A stretch of 64,000 nucleotides of DNA from Aliiruegeria sabulilitoris (GCF_001558155.1 NZ_LOAS01000025.1:1-64000); one strand, 5' to 3'. Shown: positions 44,039 to 53,898, counted from the first letter of the stretch. Numbers and translations: made by a program. The notes: generated from the letters alone by a model not told the origin.

Positions 44039-45001
44039 ATGCGCCTTACCTGTCCAAATTGCGGAGCCCAGTATGCGGTCGATGCCCGTGTGATTCCGGA
44101 TACCGGTCGGGACGTGCAGTGCTCGAATTGCGGCAAGACGTGGTTCCAGCATCATCCAGATCACCAATCCGCTCCGGAAACGCCTGTCGAAGAACCGGAG
44201 ATTTCTGCGCCGCCCCAACCGGAGACGGAACCCGAACCGCCGGTAGAGCGGCCGGCTTCCGCCGCTGTCGCCGAGCCTGAAGCGGCCGAAGAGGTGCCGG
44301 ATCCGGCGCTGGCTTCGGTTGCCAGTACCTTTGAAGCGCCCGAAGAACACGAAGACCTGTCCTTCGAGGCCGACCTGCCCGACGAAGCGGTGCCGGAGGT
44401 TGAGGAAGACGCGCCCGAAGAGGCGCCCGAGCCTGAACCGATCCCGCCCCGTCGTCCGGTCGATGAAGCCGCCATGGCGGTGCTGCGCGAGGAGGCCGCG
44501 CGCGAGCAGGCTGCCCGCAAGGCAGAGCGCGGTTCGCTTGAGAGCCAGGGCGAGCTGGACATGGCGGCCCCGCAGGGCGCCGCACGTCGGCCGGAGCCGG
44601 ATCTCGCACCGCGCGAACCGGCGCGGGTCGTGCCGTCGGACACCATTCCGGTCGAGGAAAAAGAGCGCCGCGACAAGGCGGCGCCGCGCCGCGAGCGTCT
44701 TCCCGATGTCGAGGAAATCAACTCGACCCTTCGGCCCGAGGAGGCCGCTTCCGCCCGGAACGCGGAAAGCCGTGTGCCCCGGGAACAACGCAGCCGTGGC
44801 CGCCGGATCGGCATGGGGATCGCGTTCCTGACCTTCGGCGGGCTTGCTCTGCTCTACGGCCAGCACAAGACAGTTGCGGACAAGCTGCCGCAGGCGGCGC
44901 CGGCATTGGAGCAATATGTGGCGTCGGTCGACGCGGCGCGCCTCCGGCTGGACGAGGCGCTGCGGGCCTCCGTGGCCAGGCTTCAGGGAAGCGACGAGTA
45001 A
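44039..45001 (+). CDS. Zinc-ribbon membrane protein with acidic linker
   Basis: The 320-residue product starts MRLTCPNCGAQYAVDARVIP and has C5, C8, C28 and C31 as an MJ0042-type zinc ribbon. A very acidic, Pro/Glu-rich linker follows (about residues 40-140), then a charged region and one membrane segment near residue 262 (IGMGIAFLTFGGLALLYG), leaving a short C-terminal domain outside. AGAGGGG precedes ATG 44039. Position opposite ftsE is conserved in related genomes as I recall. The function is unknown, perhaps envelope-linked regulation. Confidence 0.75.
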   Translation: MRLTCPNCGAQYAVDARVIPDTGRDVQCSNCGKTWFQHHPDHQSAPETPVEEPEISAPPQPETEPEPPVERPASAAVAEPEAAEEVPDPALASVASTFEAPEEHEDLSFEADLPDEAVPEVEEDAPEEAPEPEPIPPRRPVDEAAMAVLREEAAREQAARKAERGSLESQGELDMAAPQGAARRPEPDLAPREPARVVPSDTIPVEEKERRDKAAPRRERLPDVEEINSTLRPEEAASARNAESRVPREQRSRGRRIGMGIAFLTFGGLALLYGQHKTVADKLPQAAPALEQYVASVDAARLRLDEALRASVARLQGSDE

Positions 45002-45194
45002 CCCTGCCCGGCCATGCCGCAACGGCAACCTTCCCCCGCTGCCGGTAACCCTTTCTGAAAACGATATGATTGCCCGTTTGCGGGTTCGCGTGGCGTGCCG
45101 TTATGCTGCCACTGCGAAAAGAGTCTTGTCAGCGTGCGCGCAATAATCTACCCCGTAGCGAACCAGATTCGAAATATACTTGCCAGAGAGAGTC

Positions 45195-46151
45195 ATGAGC
45201 TTCCGCATTCAGCCTGCCGCCCCCGCCCGCCCGAACCGTTGCCAGCTCTTTGGCCCGGGCTCCCGTCCGGCGATCTTCGAAAAGATGGCGGCGAGCGCGG
45301 CCGATGTCATCAATCTCGACCTCGAGGATTCGGTGGCCCCCGACGACAAGGCGGCGGCGCGCAAGAACATCATCGAGGCCATCGGTGACGTCGATTGGGG
45401 CAACAAGACGCTCTCGGTACGCATCAACGGGCTCGACACGCCTTATTGGTATCGTGACGTGGTGGACCTGCTGGAGCAGGCCTCGGACCGGCTCGACCAG
45501 ATCATGATCCCGAAAGTGGGCTGCGCGGGCGACATCTACGCCGTGGACGCGCTGGTGACCGCGATTGAACGGGCCAAGGGGCGCACCAAGCCGATCAGCT
45601 TCGAAGTGATCATCGAGAGCGCGGCCGGTATTGCCCATGTCGAGGAGATCGCCGCCGCCTCGCCCCGGATGGAGGCGATGAGCCTTGGTGCCGCCGACTT
45701 CGCGGCCTCCATGGGCATGCAGACCACCGGCATCGGCGGCACGCAGGAAAACTACTACATGATCCGCGAGGGCGTGAAGCATTGGTCCGACCCGTGGCAC
45801 TGGGCGCAGGCCGCGATCGTTGCCGCCTGCCGGACCCATGGCGTTCTGCCGGTGGACGGGCCGTTCGGCGATTTCTCGGATGATGACGGCTATGTCGCCC
45901 AGGCCCGGCGTTCCGCGACGCTCGGCATGGTCGGCAAATGGGCGATCCACCCCAAGCAGATTGCGCTGGCCAACGAGGTGTTCACGCCGTCCGAGGCGGC
46001 GGTGGCCGAGGCCAAGGAGATTCTCGCGGCGATGGAGAAGGCAAAGGCGGAGGGGGCCGGCGCCACGGTCTACAAGGGCCGTCTCGTGGATATCGCCTCG
46101 ATCAAGCAGGCCGAAGTGATCGTGAAGCAGGCTGAGCTTATCGCCGGCTGA
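45195..46151 (+). CDS. mcl1: L-malyl-CoA/beta-methylmalyl-CoA lyase
   Basis: The 318-residue product MSFRIQPAAPARPNRCQLFGPGSRPAIFEKMAASAADVINLDLEDSVAPDDK is close to the Rhodobacter Mcl1 as I recall it, with SLGAADFAASMGMQTTGIGG and GKWAIHPKQIALANEVF. It cleaves malyl-CoA and beta-methylmalyl-CoA in the ethylmalonyl-CoA pathway. A 43-base leader separates a preceding gap with no gene (45002-45194). The start is ATG 45195 rather than the upstream in-frame ATG. Confidence 0.93.
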   Translation: MSFRIQPAAPARPNRCQLFGPGSRPAIFEKMAASAADVINLDLEDSVAPDDKAAARKNIIEAIGDVDWGNKTLSVRINGLDTPYWYRDVVDLLEQASDRLDQIMIPKVGCAGDIYAVDALVTAIERAKGRTKPISFEVIIESAAGIAHVEEIAAASPRMEAMSLGAADFAASMGMQTTGIGGTQENYYMIREGVKHWSDPWHWAQAAIVAACRTHGVLPVDGPFGDFSDDDGYVAQARRSATLGMVGKWAIHPKQIALANEVFTPSEAAVAEAKEILAAMEKAKAEGAGATVYKGRLVDIASIKQAEVIVKQAELIAG

Positions 46152-46347
46152 TCCGTTCGACTAGGTCCTGCTGCGCCTGCCGGGGGAGGGGAGACCCACG
46201 GCGGGCGCACCTTTTTCCGGGCGGCCCGGTTGGGTGCCGCGTCGATGCGCGCAAGTATGTTCCGTGTTCGTGGTCGGGCGGTCCGGGTTCTGTTGCAAAT
46301 CCCCCCGTTCGGACGCATATGGGTGCGAGCAGTAAGGGAGCCGCGTG

Positions 46348-47307
46348 ATGAACTATCTGGAGTTCGAAAAGCCTCTGGCCGAGATCGAAGGAAAGGCCGA
46401 GGAGCTTCGGGCGATGGCCCGTTCGAACGAGGGGATGGACGTGAAGGCCGAGGCCGCGGCGCTGGACGCCAAGGCGGCGGCCATGCTCAAGGATCTCTAT
46501 GGCAAGTTGACGCGCTGGCAGAAATGCCAGGTGGCCCGCCACGCGGAGCGCCCGCATTGCCAAGAATATATCGAGACGTTGTTCACCGAATACACGCCGC
46601 TGGCAGGCGACCGGAATTTCGCCGATGACCACGCCGTCATGGGCGGCATGGCCCGCTTCAATGACCGGCCCGTGGTGGTGATCGGCCACGAGAAGGGCCA
46701 CGACACGCAGAGCCGGATCGAGCGGAATTTCGGCATGGCGCGCCCCGAGGGCTATCGCAAGGCGATCCGGCTGATGGAGTTGGCCGACAAGTTCAACCTG
46801 CCGGTGGTGACGCTGGTGGACACGCCCGGCGCCTATCCGGGCAAGGGCGCCGAGGAGCGCGGCCAGTCGGAAGCGATTGCGCGCTCGACCCAGGCCTGCC
46901 TGACCATCGGTGTGCCGCTTGTCTCGGTGATCATCGGCGAGGGTGGCTCGGGCGGGGCGGTGGCCTTTGCGACCGGCAACCGTTTGGCGATGCTGGAGCA
47001 TTCGATCTATTCGGTGATTTCGCCGGAGGGCTGCGCGTCGATCCTGTGGAAGGATGCGGAGAAGATGCGCGAGGCCGCCGAGGCGCTGCGCCTGACGGCG
47101 CAGGACCTTCTGGAGCTTGGCGTGACGGACCGCGTGGTGGCCGAGCCGGTTGGCGGGGCGCATCGCGACCGGCAACAGGCCATTGCCAGCGTGGGCACGG
47201 CAATTGCCGCGATGTTGGGCGAGCTGGATGGGCTGGATCGGGCAGCCCTGATCGCGGATCGGCGCCGGAAATACCTGGATCTGGGAAACAAGGGCCTCGC
47301 GGCCTGA
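46348..47307 (+). CDS. accA: Acetyl-CoA carboxylase carboxyltransferase alpha subunit
   Basis: The 319-residue product carries AccA blocks: [52 protein letters not shown]-type residues and [19 protein letters not shown], with [43 protein letters not shown]. It moves the carboxyl group from biotin to acetyl-CoA. AAGGGAG is seven bases before ATG 46348. It directly follows mcl1 after 196 bases. Confidence 0.96.
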   Translation: MNYLEFEKPLAEIEGKAEELRAMARSNEGMDVKAEAAALDAKAAAMLKDLYGKLTRWQKCQVARHAERPHCQEYIETLFTEYTPLAGDRNFADDHAVMGGMARFNDRPVVVIGHEKGHDTQSRIERNFGMARPEGYRKAIRLMELADKFNLPVVTLVDTPGAYPGKGAEERGQSEAIARSTQACLTIGVPLVSVIIGEGGSGGAVAFATGNRLAMLEHSIYSVISPEGCASILWKDAEKMREAAEALRLTAQDLLELGVTDRVVAEPVGGAHRDRQQAIASVGTAIAAMLGELDGLDRAALIADRRRKYLDLGNKGLAA

Positions 47308-47340
47308 TTTCGCGGTAGCCGCGATGACATGACGTTCCGC

Positions 47341-47376
47341 CGGGGGGCGCTGCCCCCCACGCGCTCTTTCGAGCGC
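47341..47376 (+). repeat. Double hairpin, common Rhodobacteraceae-style intergenic motif
   Basis: GGGGGGC (47342-47348) pairs with GCCCCCC (47352-47358) around GCT, and GCGCTC (47361-47366) with GAGCGC (47371-47376) around TTTC. CCCCCGGGATATTTGGG follows, a motif I remember as frequent in this family. It may end accA transcription without a T-run. Confidence 0.5.
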
Positions 47377-47577
47377 TCCCCCGGGATATTTGGGAACAGA
47401 TGATGGCACGGGGAGCTGCGGCAACCCGTAGGGAAATTTGCGTCTGCTGTTTTCGATCCGGACTGTTGATTTCACTTGGCGGGTGGCGTGAACTGCGGGG
47501 GAGTTCAAATTGCAGAACGTGGCCGCGATTGGTGCCTGTCCGGGTGCGCGGTTGGCGGCAAGGGAGGGATCTGGAAC

Positions 47578-48798
47578 ATGAGCAAGCCATTTGACGGGTT
47601 GGAACGGCGCAGTGCGGATGAGCGGGCGGCGGCTTTGGCGGAAAACCTGCCCCGGCAGATCGCGGCGGCGAAAGCGCTGGTGGGGTATGCCAACAGTCTG
47701 GCCAAGGTGGATCCGGCAAAGATCACGGATGCGGAGGCGCTGGCCGGCCTGCCGGTTCTGCGCAAATCGGAGCTTGGGTCCAAGCAGTCGGTCGATGAGC
47801 CGTTTGGGGGTTTCACCACCCGGCCGGCGCAGGGTTTTGACCATGTCTTCCAGTCGCCGGGGCCGCTTTACGAACCGGGAATGACATCGCAGGACTGGTG
47901 GCGGTTGGGTCGCTTCCTGCATGCAGCCGGAATCGGCAAGGGCGATATCGTTCAGAACTGCTTTGGCTATCACCTGACGCCGGCGGGGATGATGTTCGAG
48001 AACGGCGCCCGTGCGGTCGGCGCGGCGGTGCTGCCGGCGGGGACCGGTCAGACCGACCTGCAGGTGCGTGCGGCGGTGGATGTGGGTGCGACCGCTTATG
48101 CGGGCACGCCGGATTTCCTCAAGGTGATCCTGGATCGGGCCGAGGAGTTGGGCGAGACGCTCCGGTTCGCGCGGGCCGTGGTCTCGGGCGGCGCGCTCTT
48201 CCCGTCGCTGCGGCAGGAATACACGGATCGCGGCATTGCCACGCTGCAGTGCTACGCCACGGCGGATCTTGGCAATATCGCCTATGAGAGCGAGGCGATG
48301 GAGGGGATGATCGTCGACGAGGGCGTCATCGTCGAGATCGTCACCCCGGGCACGGGGGATCCGGTGGCAGCGGGCGAGGTCGGCGAGGTGCTGGTGACCA
48401 CGCTCAACCCCGATTACCCGCTGATCCGTTTCGCCACCGGCGACATGTCGGCCTGGCTTCCTGGAGAGAGCCCGTGCGGGCGAACCAATGCGCGGATCAA
48501 GGGCTGGATGGGACGGGCCGACCAGACGACCAAGGTCAAGGGCATGTTCGTGCGACCCGAACAGGTGGCGCAGCTGGTGGCGCGGCACAGCCATGTGCAC
48601 AAGGCGCGGGTGATCATCAGCCGCGAGAACGAGATGGATTCCATGCATGTCCAGATCGAGGCCGATGGTGGCGACTGGACCGAATATGGCGAGGACGTGA
48701 AGGACCTGCTGAAGCTGAAGGCGTCGATCGAGGTTCTAGCGCCGGGCGAACTACCCAAAGACGGGATCGTGATCGAGGATCGCCGCGTCTACGACTGA
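47578..48798 (+). CDS. Phenylacetate-CoA ligase-like AMP-forming enzyme
   Basis: The 406-residue product resembles PaaK: SPGPLYEPGMT, NCFGYHLTPAGMMFENGARAVGAAVLPAGTGQTDLQ, YATADLGNIAYESEAMEGM, TTLNPDYPLIRFATGDMSAWLP and the C-terminal hinge TKVKGMFVRPEQVAQ. AMP-forming CoA ligases of this type activate aryl acids. The usual P-loop is not visible in standard form; the substrate is open. AGGGAGG lies about 10 bases before ATG 47578. Confidence 0.85.
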   Translation: MSKPFDGLERRSADERAAALAENLPRQIAAAKALVGYANSLAKVDPAKITDAEALAGLPVLRKSELGSKQSVDEPFGGFTTRPAQGFDHVFQSPGPLYEPGMTSQDWWRLGRFLHAAGIGKGDIVQNCFGYHLTPAGMMFENGARAVGAAVLPAGTGQTDLQVRAAVDVGATAYAGTPDFLKVILDRAEELGETLRFARAVVSGGALFPSLRQEYTDRGIATLQCYATADLGNIAYESEAMEGMIVDEGVIVEIVTPGTGDPVAAGEVGEVLVTTLNPDYPLIRFATGDMSAWLPGESPCGRTNARIKGWMGRADQTTKVKGMFVRPEQVAQLVARHSHVHKARVIISRENEMDSMHVQIEADGGDWTEYGEDVKDLLKLKASIEVLAPGELPKDGIVIEDRRVYD

Positions 48799-48863
48799 GC
48801 TGCTATTTGATAACCGGCGCCACAGGCGTAGACTCGCCCCAAAAGAAATACTTGGAGGCGGGT

Positions 48864-50531
48864 ATGAGCAGATTGATTCCGAACCTCGTGGCGCTGGCCG
48901 CAGTCATCGGTGTCGCCGCTACGGCGGGTGCCGCGCGGGCGGATCGGGCGCTGGTAATCGGCGCCCCGGAAGCGGAGCGGCGCGGGCTGTGGGGCTCGGG
49001 CGACGGTGTCGACACGGCACAGGCGTTGCGCGATGCCGGTTTCGAGGTGATCACGGCGGATGCCGGCTCGGTCACCGCGATGCGCGCGGCGCTGTCCGGT
49101 TTCCTGGCCGGGATCGAGGGGGAGGAACGCGTTGTCGTCCATCTCTCGGGAAGTTTCCTGCACGGGGCGGAGCGGAGCTGGTTGGTCGAGGCCGACAAGG
49201 CCGCGCGTCCGGATCTGGCCAATGTCGATGATATCGGGCTGTCGGTGGATACCGTCCTGGCCGTTGCCGGGCGGGTGCCGGGCGCCGCGGTGGTGGCGCT
49301 GGGCGCGGCGAGCGGCAAGGTCGAGGCCGGCGACGGTCTGGAGTCCGGCCTGTTTCGTGGCGCGGTTCCGCAAGGTGTGACGATTGTCGAGGGCGGCTCC
49401 GAGGCGGTCGCGAGCTTCGTTGCCGGACCGCTGCTGGAAGAGGGGCGCAGCCTGACGGAGGTCATCTCCGGGACGCGTGGCCTGCGCGGGCGCGGCTTCC
49501 TGCCGGAACGCGTTATCTTCCTGCCGGTGGGCGAGGAACGTCCGGTTGCGCCGCCGAACGCGGCCGAGGTCGAACGGGCGATCTGGCAAGCGACCAAGGC
49601 ACAGGACAGTGTCGGAGGCTATGAAAGCTACCTGGAGCGCTTCCCGGAAGGGTTCTTTGTCGCCGAGGCCCGCGAGGCCATTGAACGGATCCGCACGGAG
49701 CCGAACCGGCTGGCACGGTTGGCGGAAGAGGAGCTTGGGCTGAGCCGGGACGAGCGCCGGAAGATCCAGCGCGAGCTGACCCTGCTGGACTACCAGCCGC
49801 GCGGGGTGGACGGCGTCTTTGGGCAAGGCTCACGGGCGGCGATCATGCGTTTCCAGACCAGGAACGGCTTTCCCGCCACGGGCTACCTCGACGCCACGCA
49901 GGTGGAACGGCTGAGCCTGCAGGCGGAGCGGCGCGCGGCGGAACTGGCCGCCGAGCAGCGCCGGCAGGAGCTGGAACGGGACAAGCTGGACGGGGAGGCC
50001 TGGGCCGCGGTGACCGGGGCCGAGGACGAGGCCGGGCTGCGGACCTATCTCGAACGCTATCCCGAGGGGCTCTACGCACCGATCGCGCGCGAACGGCTGG
50101 CGGCCATCGAAGCGGCGGCACGGGCACGCGCGGAGGCGCAGGAGCTGGCAGATTGGCAGGCGGCGTCCGAGGCCGGAACCGTCGCCGCGCTGAACGCCTA
50201 TCTCGCGGCGCATCCCGAGGGGGCGCATGCCGCGCAGGCCAGGGAACGCGTTGCGGTGCTGGAAGGGGGCGATAGCGCGGCCATGCAACAGGCGCGCGCC
50301 GTCGAAGGGGCGCTCGGCCTGAATGCCGTCACGCGGACGATGATCGAGCAGCGGCTGGAGCAGTTGAACCTTGCGCCGGGCAATGTCGACGGCACCTTCG
50401 ACGCGGATACGCGCGCGGCGCTTCGGCGCTTCCAGAGGGAGCGTGGGCTGGAAGAGACCGGCTACATGAGCCAGCAGGTCGTGTCCCAGATGCTCGCGGA
50501 TTTCGGCAATTTCCTGATCTCGCCGCGCTAG
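48864..50531 (+). CDS. Caspase-like, peptidoglycan-binding-domain protein
   Basis: The 555-residue product has a signal peptide (residues 1-26, ending ARA-D), then a caspase-like fold (RALVIGAPEAERR, ALRDAGFEVITA, VVVHLSGSFLHGAER near 100). The whole protein has no cysteine, so it cannot use the catalytic Cys of that fold. Three copies of a short motif follow (YLERFPEG at 256, YLERYPEG at 395, YLAAHPEG at 446, each then A-x2-ARERL-like). Two peptidoglycan-binding-like domains lie at about 303-350 and 492-543 (VDGVFGQGSRAAIMRFQ and VDGTFDADTRAALRRFQ). It is probably periplasmic and wall-associated. No family is certain. Confidence 0.6.
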   Translation: MSRLIPNLVALAAVIGVAATAGAARADRALVIGAPEAERRGLWGSGDGVDTAQALRDAGFEVITADAGSVTAMRAALSGFLAGIEGEERVVVHLSGSFLHGAERSWLVEADKAARPDLANVDDIGLSVDTVLAVAGRVPGAAVVALGAASGKVEAGDGLESGLFRGAVPQGVTIVEGGSEAVASFVAGPLLEEGRSLTEVISGTRGLRGRGFLPERVIFLPVGEERPVAPPNAAEVERAIWQATKAQDSVGGYESYLERFPEGFFVAEAREAIERIRTEPNRLARLAEEELGLSRDERRKIQRELTLLDYQPRGVDGVFGQGSRAAIMRFQTRNGFPATGYLDATQVERLSLQAERRAAELAAEQRRQELERDKLDGEAWAAVTGAEDEAGLRTYLERYPEGLYAPIARERLAAIEAAARARAEAQELADWQAASEAGTVAALNAYLAAHPEGAHAAQARERVAVLEGGDSAAMQQARAVEGALGLNAVTRTMIEQRLEQLNLAPGNVDGTFDADTRAALRRFQRERGLEETGYMSQQVVSQMLADFGNFLISPR

Positions 50532-50539
50532 AAAAATGT

Positions 50540-50567
50540 GACCGCCTCCCAATGACGGGAGGCGGTC
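50540..50567 (-). terminator. Terminator at the convergent ald/caspase-like junction
   Basis: GACCGCCTCCC (50540-50550) pairs with GGGAGGCGGTC (50557-50567) around AATGAC. Read on the minus strand the stem is followed by ACATTTTTC, so it is a good terminator for ald; on the plus strand the T-run is missing. Confidence 0.7.
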
Positions 50568-50612
50568 GTGTTGCCGTGAGTGGTCGTGAGTGGAGTGGTG
50601 GTTTGTAGTGCC

Positions 50613-51731
50613 TTAACCCGCGAGCGCTTCCGAAAGCGGGGTGGTCTCGTAGCCGAGCGCCTCGGCGACGGCATCGCAGGTGATCTTGCCGTTCCAGACG
50701 TTGAGGCCATTGGCCAGATGCACGTCCCTGCGCAGCGCGGCCTGCCAGCCCAGATCGGCGATCCGCAGGGCGTGGGGCAGGGTGACGTTGTTGAGCGCAT
50801 AGGTCGAGGTGCGCGCAACCGCGCCCGGCATGTTGGCCACGCAGTAATGCACGATCCCGTCCACCTCGTAGGTCGGTTCGGCATGGGTGGTCGCGTGCGA
50901 GGTTTCGAAACAGCCGCCCTGGTCGATGGCGACATCGACGAGCACGGCGCCGGGCTTCATCAGGGCGAGATCGGCGCGCGTGACGAGCTTCGGGGCTGCG
51001 GCTCCCGGGATCAGGACCGCACCGATCACCAGGTCCGCCTCGGCGATCATCTCGGAAATACGGGTCTGGGTGGAATAGGCTGTCTTGGCACGGCTCTCGA
51101 AATGGGTGGCCAGCCGTTCGAGCACGTCAGGGCTGCGGTCGAGGATGGTCACGTCCGCGCCGAGCCCCACCGCCATCTGGGCCGCGTTGAAGCCGACCAC
51201 GCCGCCACCAAGCACCACGACCTTGCCCGGTTGCACGCCCGGAACACCGCCGAGCAGCACGCCGCGCCCGCCATGCGCCTTTTCGAGCGCCGTGGCGCCG
51301 GCCTGGATCGACATCCTGCCGGCAACCTGGCTCATCGGCTTCAGCAGCGGCAGCGTGCCCGTCGGGCTGGTCACGGTTTCATAGGCGATGGCCGTCACGC
51401 CGGAGGCAATCAGCGCCTTGGTCTGTTCCGGATCGGGCGCGAGGTGCAGATAGGTATAGAGGATCTGGCCGGACCGCAGCATGGCGCATTCGGCCGGCTG
51501 GGGTTCCTTGACCTTCACGATCATCTCGGCCGCTTCAAAGATTTCCGCAGCCGTGGCGCCGATCGTGGCGCCCGCTGTCCGATAAGCCTCGTCATCGGCG
51601 CCGATCCCGGTTCCAGCGCCTGTCTCGACCTGAACCGAGTGGCCATGCGCCACCAGTTCGGACACCGATTCCGGTGTCAGGCCGACCCGGTATTCGTGGT
51701 TCTTGATTTCCTTCGGTACACCGATGAGCAT
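50613..51731 (-). CDS. ald: Alanine dehydrogenase
   Basis: The 372-residue product begins [23 protein letters not shown] and has [39 protein letters not shown] (NAD-binding), [18 protein letters not shown] and [14 protein letters not shown]. It interconverts alanine and pyruvate plus ammonia. AGGGAG precedes ATG 51731; an upstream in-frame reading is discarded. It is divergent from the Lrp-type regulator, the usual arrangement for control by alanine or leucine. Confidence 0.96.
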   Translation of the reverse strand: MLIGVPKEIKNHEYRVGLTPESVSELVAHGHSVQVETGAGTGIGADDEAYRTAGATIGATAAEIFEAAEMIVKVKEPQPAECAMLRSGQILYTYLHLAPDPEQTKALIASGVTAIAYETVTSPTGTLPLLKPMSQVAGRMSIQAGATALEKAHGGRGVLLGGVPGVQPGKVVVLGGGVVGFNAAQMAVGLGADVTILDRSPDVLERLATHFESRAKTAYSTQTRISEMIAEADLVIGAVLIPGAAAPKLVTRADLALMKPGAVLVDVAIDQGGCFETSHATTHAEPTYEVDGIVHYCVANMPGAVARTSTYALNNVTLPHALRIADLGWQAALRRDVHLANGLNVWNGKITCDAVAEALGYETTPLSEALAG

Positions 51732-51828
51732 GGTAAACTCCCTACTGCCCTGAGCGCGATTGGAAGAAGTCTTACGCAAAACGCGCCGAGTGCGATTCCT
51801 ATTTCTGTCTTTCCACTGGCGCCCTGCG

Positions 51829-51839
51829 GGAAAATTTCC
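51829..51839. promoter_or_regulatory. Candidate Lrp-type operator between ald and its regulator
   Basis: GGAAA-A-TTTCC is a perfect inverted repeat with one central base, between the divergent ald and Lrp-type genes and 30 bases before the latter. Its sequence and position fit Lrp/AsnC-type binding. Confidence 0.4.
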
Positions 51840-51869
51840 GAAGATTGATGGAAATATAAGGATCACATC

Positions 51870-52328
51870 TTGGATCGTTTTGACGCCCATATTCTTCGCG
51901 AATTGCAGAGGGATTCGCATATCGCCGTGGCCGATCTGGCCGAGCGGATCGGGCTGTCCACATCGGCCTGCCACAGGCGGGTCAAGCTGCTGGAATCCAG
52001 TGGCATGATCGACGGCTATTCCGCGCGGGTGAACCCGAAGGCACTGGGGCTGGACCTGGAGGTTTTCGTGGACATCACGCTGACCTCGCAGAGCCAGGAA
52101 GCGATGGATGCCTTCGAGAAGGCGGTACAGCTTTACGACGAGATCCTGGAATGCGTTCTGACCACCGGCACGGCGGATTATATCCTGCGCATCGTGGCGC
52201 GGGACGTGGCCCATTACGACATGATTCACCGCCGCTGCCTCGCGCGTCTGCCGGGCGTCTCGGGCATGCAGACGAGTTTCGCGTTGCGCTCGATCAAATC
52301 CTGGCGCGGCTACCCGGTGCCGGGGTGA
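51870..52328 (+). CDS. Lrp/AsnC-family transcriptional regulator
   Basis: The 152-residue product starts at TTG 51870 with AAGGA seven bases upstream. It has the AsnC helix-turn-helix (DAHILRELQRDSHIAVADLAERIGLSTSACHRRVKLLESSGMIDGY) and an effector-binding RAM domain with ETTGTADYILRIVARDVAHYD-like residues. It probably controls the divergent ald gene, using an amino acid as signal. Confidence 0.93.
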   Translation: MDRFDAHILRELQRDSHIAVADLAERIGLSTSACHRRVKLLESSGMIDGYSARVNPKALGLDLEVFVDITLTSQSQEAMDAFEKAVQLYDEILECVLTTGTADYILRIVARDVAHYDMIHRRCLARLPGVSGMQTSFALRSIKSWRGYPVPG

Positions 52329-52400
52329 GCCACCCCTTCGGCTTGTGATTTCCCCCGTGAGACCCAATATGCTCTTCTTACCGGTGGGAGGACCGACACC

Positions 52401-53672
52401 GTGGAAATCGACAGATCCAGCGCCGCATCACGCAATTTCCAGGTGATGACCAAGCCCATTGGGCCGAAATGCAATCTCGATTGCAAATACTGCTATTACC
52501 TTGAAAAGGAACGGTTCTACCCCGAGGAGAAGAAGTTTCGCATGCCCGAGGAGGTCCTGGAGACCTATATCCGGGACTATATCGCCGCGCAGCACGCGGC
52601 GGGCGCGCAGGAGATCTGGTTCTCCTGGCAGGGTGGCGAACCGACGATGCTGGGCGTGGAATATTTCCGGAAGATCGTGGAGCTGGAGCAGCAATACTGT
52701 CCGCCCGGCACGGTCATCCGCAACGCGCTTCAGACCAACGCGACCCTGATCGACGAGGAATGGGCGGTTTTCTTCAAACAGCATGACTTCCTGATCGGCG
52801 TCTCGATCGACGGTCCGAAAAAGATCCACGACCGCTATCGCTATTACCGCAACGGAAGCGGGTCCTTCGACAAGGTCATGGAAGGGATCCGCCTCCTTCA
52901 GGCGCATGAGGTCGAAATCAACGCCCTCGTGGTGGTTCAGCGCGAAAGCGCGCGCAAGCCGAAGGAGGTCTATCGGTTCCTCAAGAAGGTGGGTTTCCGC
53001 CACATCCAGTTCATTCCGATTGTCGAACGCGTCACCGAGGACGGCACGCTCGCCGGTCCGCCGCAGAGCGATGACGAAATCGAGGCGCAGGTTTCGCGCT
53101 GGTCGGTCTTGCCGAAGGATTTCGGGAAATTCCTCAATACCGTCTTCGACGAATGGGTCCGCCACGATGTGGGCGAGGTATTCATCCAGTTCTTCGAGGT
53201 CCAGATCGGTCTCTGGCTCGGCCGTCCGGCGGGGCTATGCGTGTTTGCAGAGGAATGCGGGCAGGCACTGGCGATGGAGCATAACGGCGATCTTTTCTCC
53301 TGTGATCATTATGTTTATCCCGAGTACCGGCTCGGCAATATCATGGAAGAGAAGATCGAGGCGCTGGTGGCCAAGCCGGAACAACAGCGATTCGGCGAGG
53401 AGAAGCGCACGACACTCCCAAAACAGTGCCAGGAGTGCAAATTCCGCTTTGCCTGCAATGGCGGCTGCCCGAAACACCGCCTTCTGGCGACCTCGGACGG
53501 CGAACCGGGCCTGAACTATTTCTGCGCGTCCTACATGAGCTTCTTCCACCACGCGGGGCCGTGGCTGCGGGTGATGACGGATCTGAACAGGCGCGGACGG
53601 ATGGCGTCCGAGATCATGGAGATCGTGCGCCAGCGTTCCAGCCGCAAGCAAAGACGGGCTGGATTGCCCTGA
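52401..53672 (+). CDS. Anaerobic sulfatase-maturating radical SAM enzyme
   Basis: The 423-residue product begins at GTG 52401 and has the radical SAM motif PKCNLDCKYCYY (C24, C28, C31), FSWQGGEPTM, and the SPASM cysteines (CGQALAMEHNGDLFSCDHYVYP and CQECKFRFACNGGCPKHR). It is an anSME-type enzyme that converts the sulfatase Cys or Ser into formylglycine. The Cys-type sulfatase at 38924 is a plausible client 12 kb away. No signal peptide is seen. Confidence 0.92.
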   Translation: MEIDRSSAASRNFQVMTKPIGPKCNLDCKYCYYLEKERFYPEEKKFRMPEEVLETYIRDYIAAQHAAGAQEIWFSWQGGEPTMLGVEYFRKIVELEQQYCPPGTVIRNALQTNATLIDEEWAVFFKQHDFLIGVSIDGPKKIHDRYRYYRNGSGSFDKVMEGIRLLQAHEVEINALVVVQRESARKPKEVYRFLKKVGFRHIQFIPIVERVTEDGTLAGPPQSDDEIEAQVSRWSVLPKDFGKFLNTVFDEWVRHDVGEVFIQFFEVQIGLWLGRPAGLCVFAEECGQALAMEHNGDLFSCDHYVYPEYRLGNIMEEKIEALVAKPEQQRFGEEKRTTLPKQCQECKFRFACNGGCPKHRLLATSDGEPGLNYFCASYMSFFHHAGPWLRVMTDLNRRGRMASEIMEIVRQRSSRKQRRAGLP

Positions 53673-53846
53673 GGCGTGGGGCGGCGAATCTCCCTGCTTC
53701 CGGGGCGGAGCGCCAACACCGTGCATGCCGTTCTGGTATCTGGTGACCGGATGTTCCTCCGACGGAGGTGCGATCCGACCAGTCGTTCGCGCAGGCGAAA
53801 CGCGCGCTATCGAAGGGCCGACAGTCCTGCAATCAGAACGCCCAGA

Positions 53847-53875
53847 AACGAAAAAGGCCGCGAAAAACGCGGCCT
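53847..53875 (-). terminator. Intrinsic terminator after rpmJ
   Basis: On the minus strand, AGGCCGCG (53875-53868) pairs with CGCGGCCT (53862-53855) around TTTTT and is followed by TTTTCG. It is 24 bases beyond the rpmJ stop. The rest of the gap to the maturase (53673-53846) shows no gene. Confidence 0.85.
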
Positions 53876-53898
53876 CGTTCGAATGCTGTGTCGCTGAA

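Noticed and set aside
46138-48648. An 836-codon open frame on the minus strand
   Set aside because: It lies opposite accA and the PaaK-like ligase, has the low-complexity His/Arg/Gly composition of an antisense frame in GC-rich DNA, and shows no family motif.
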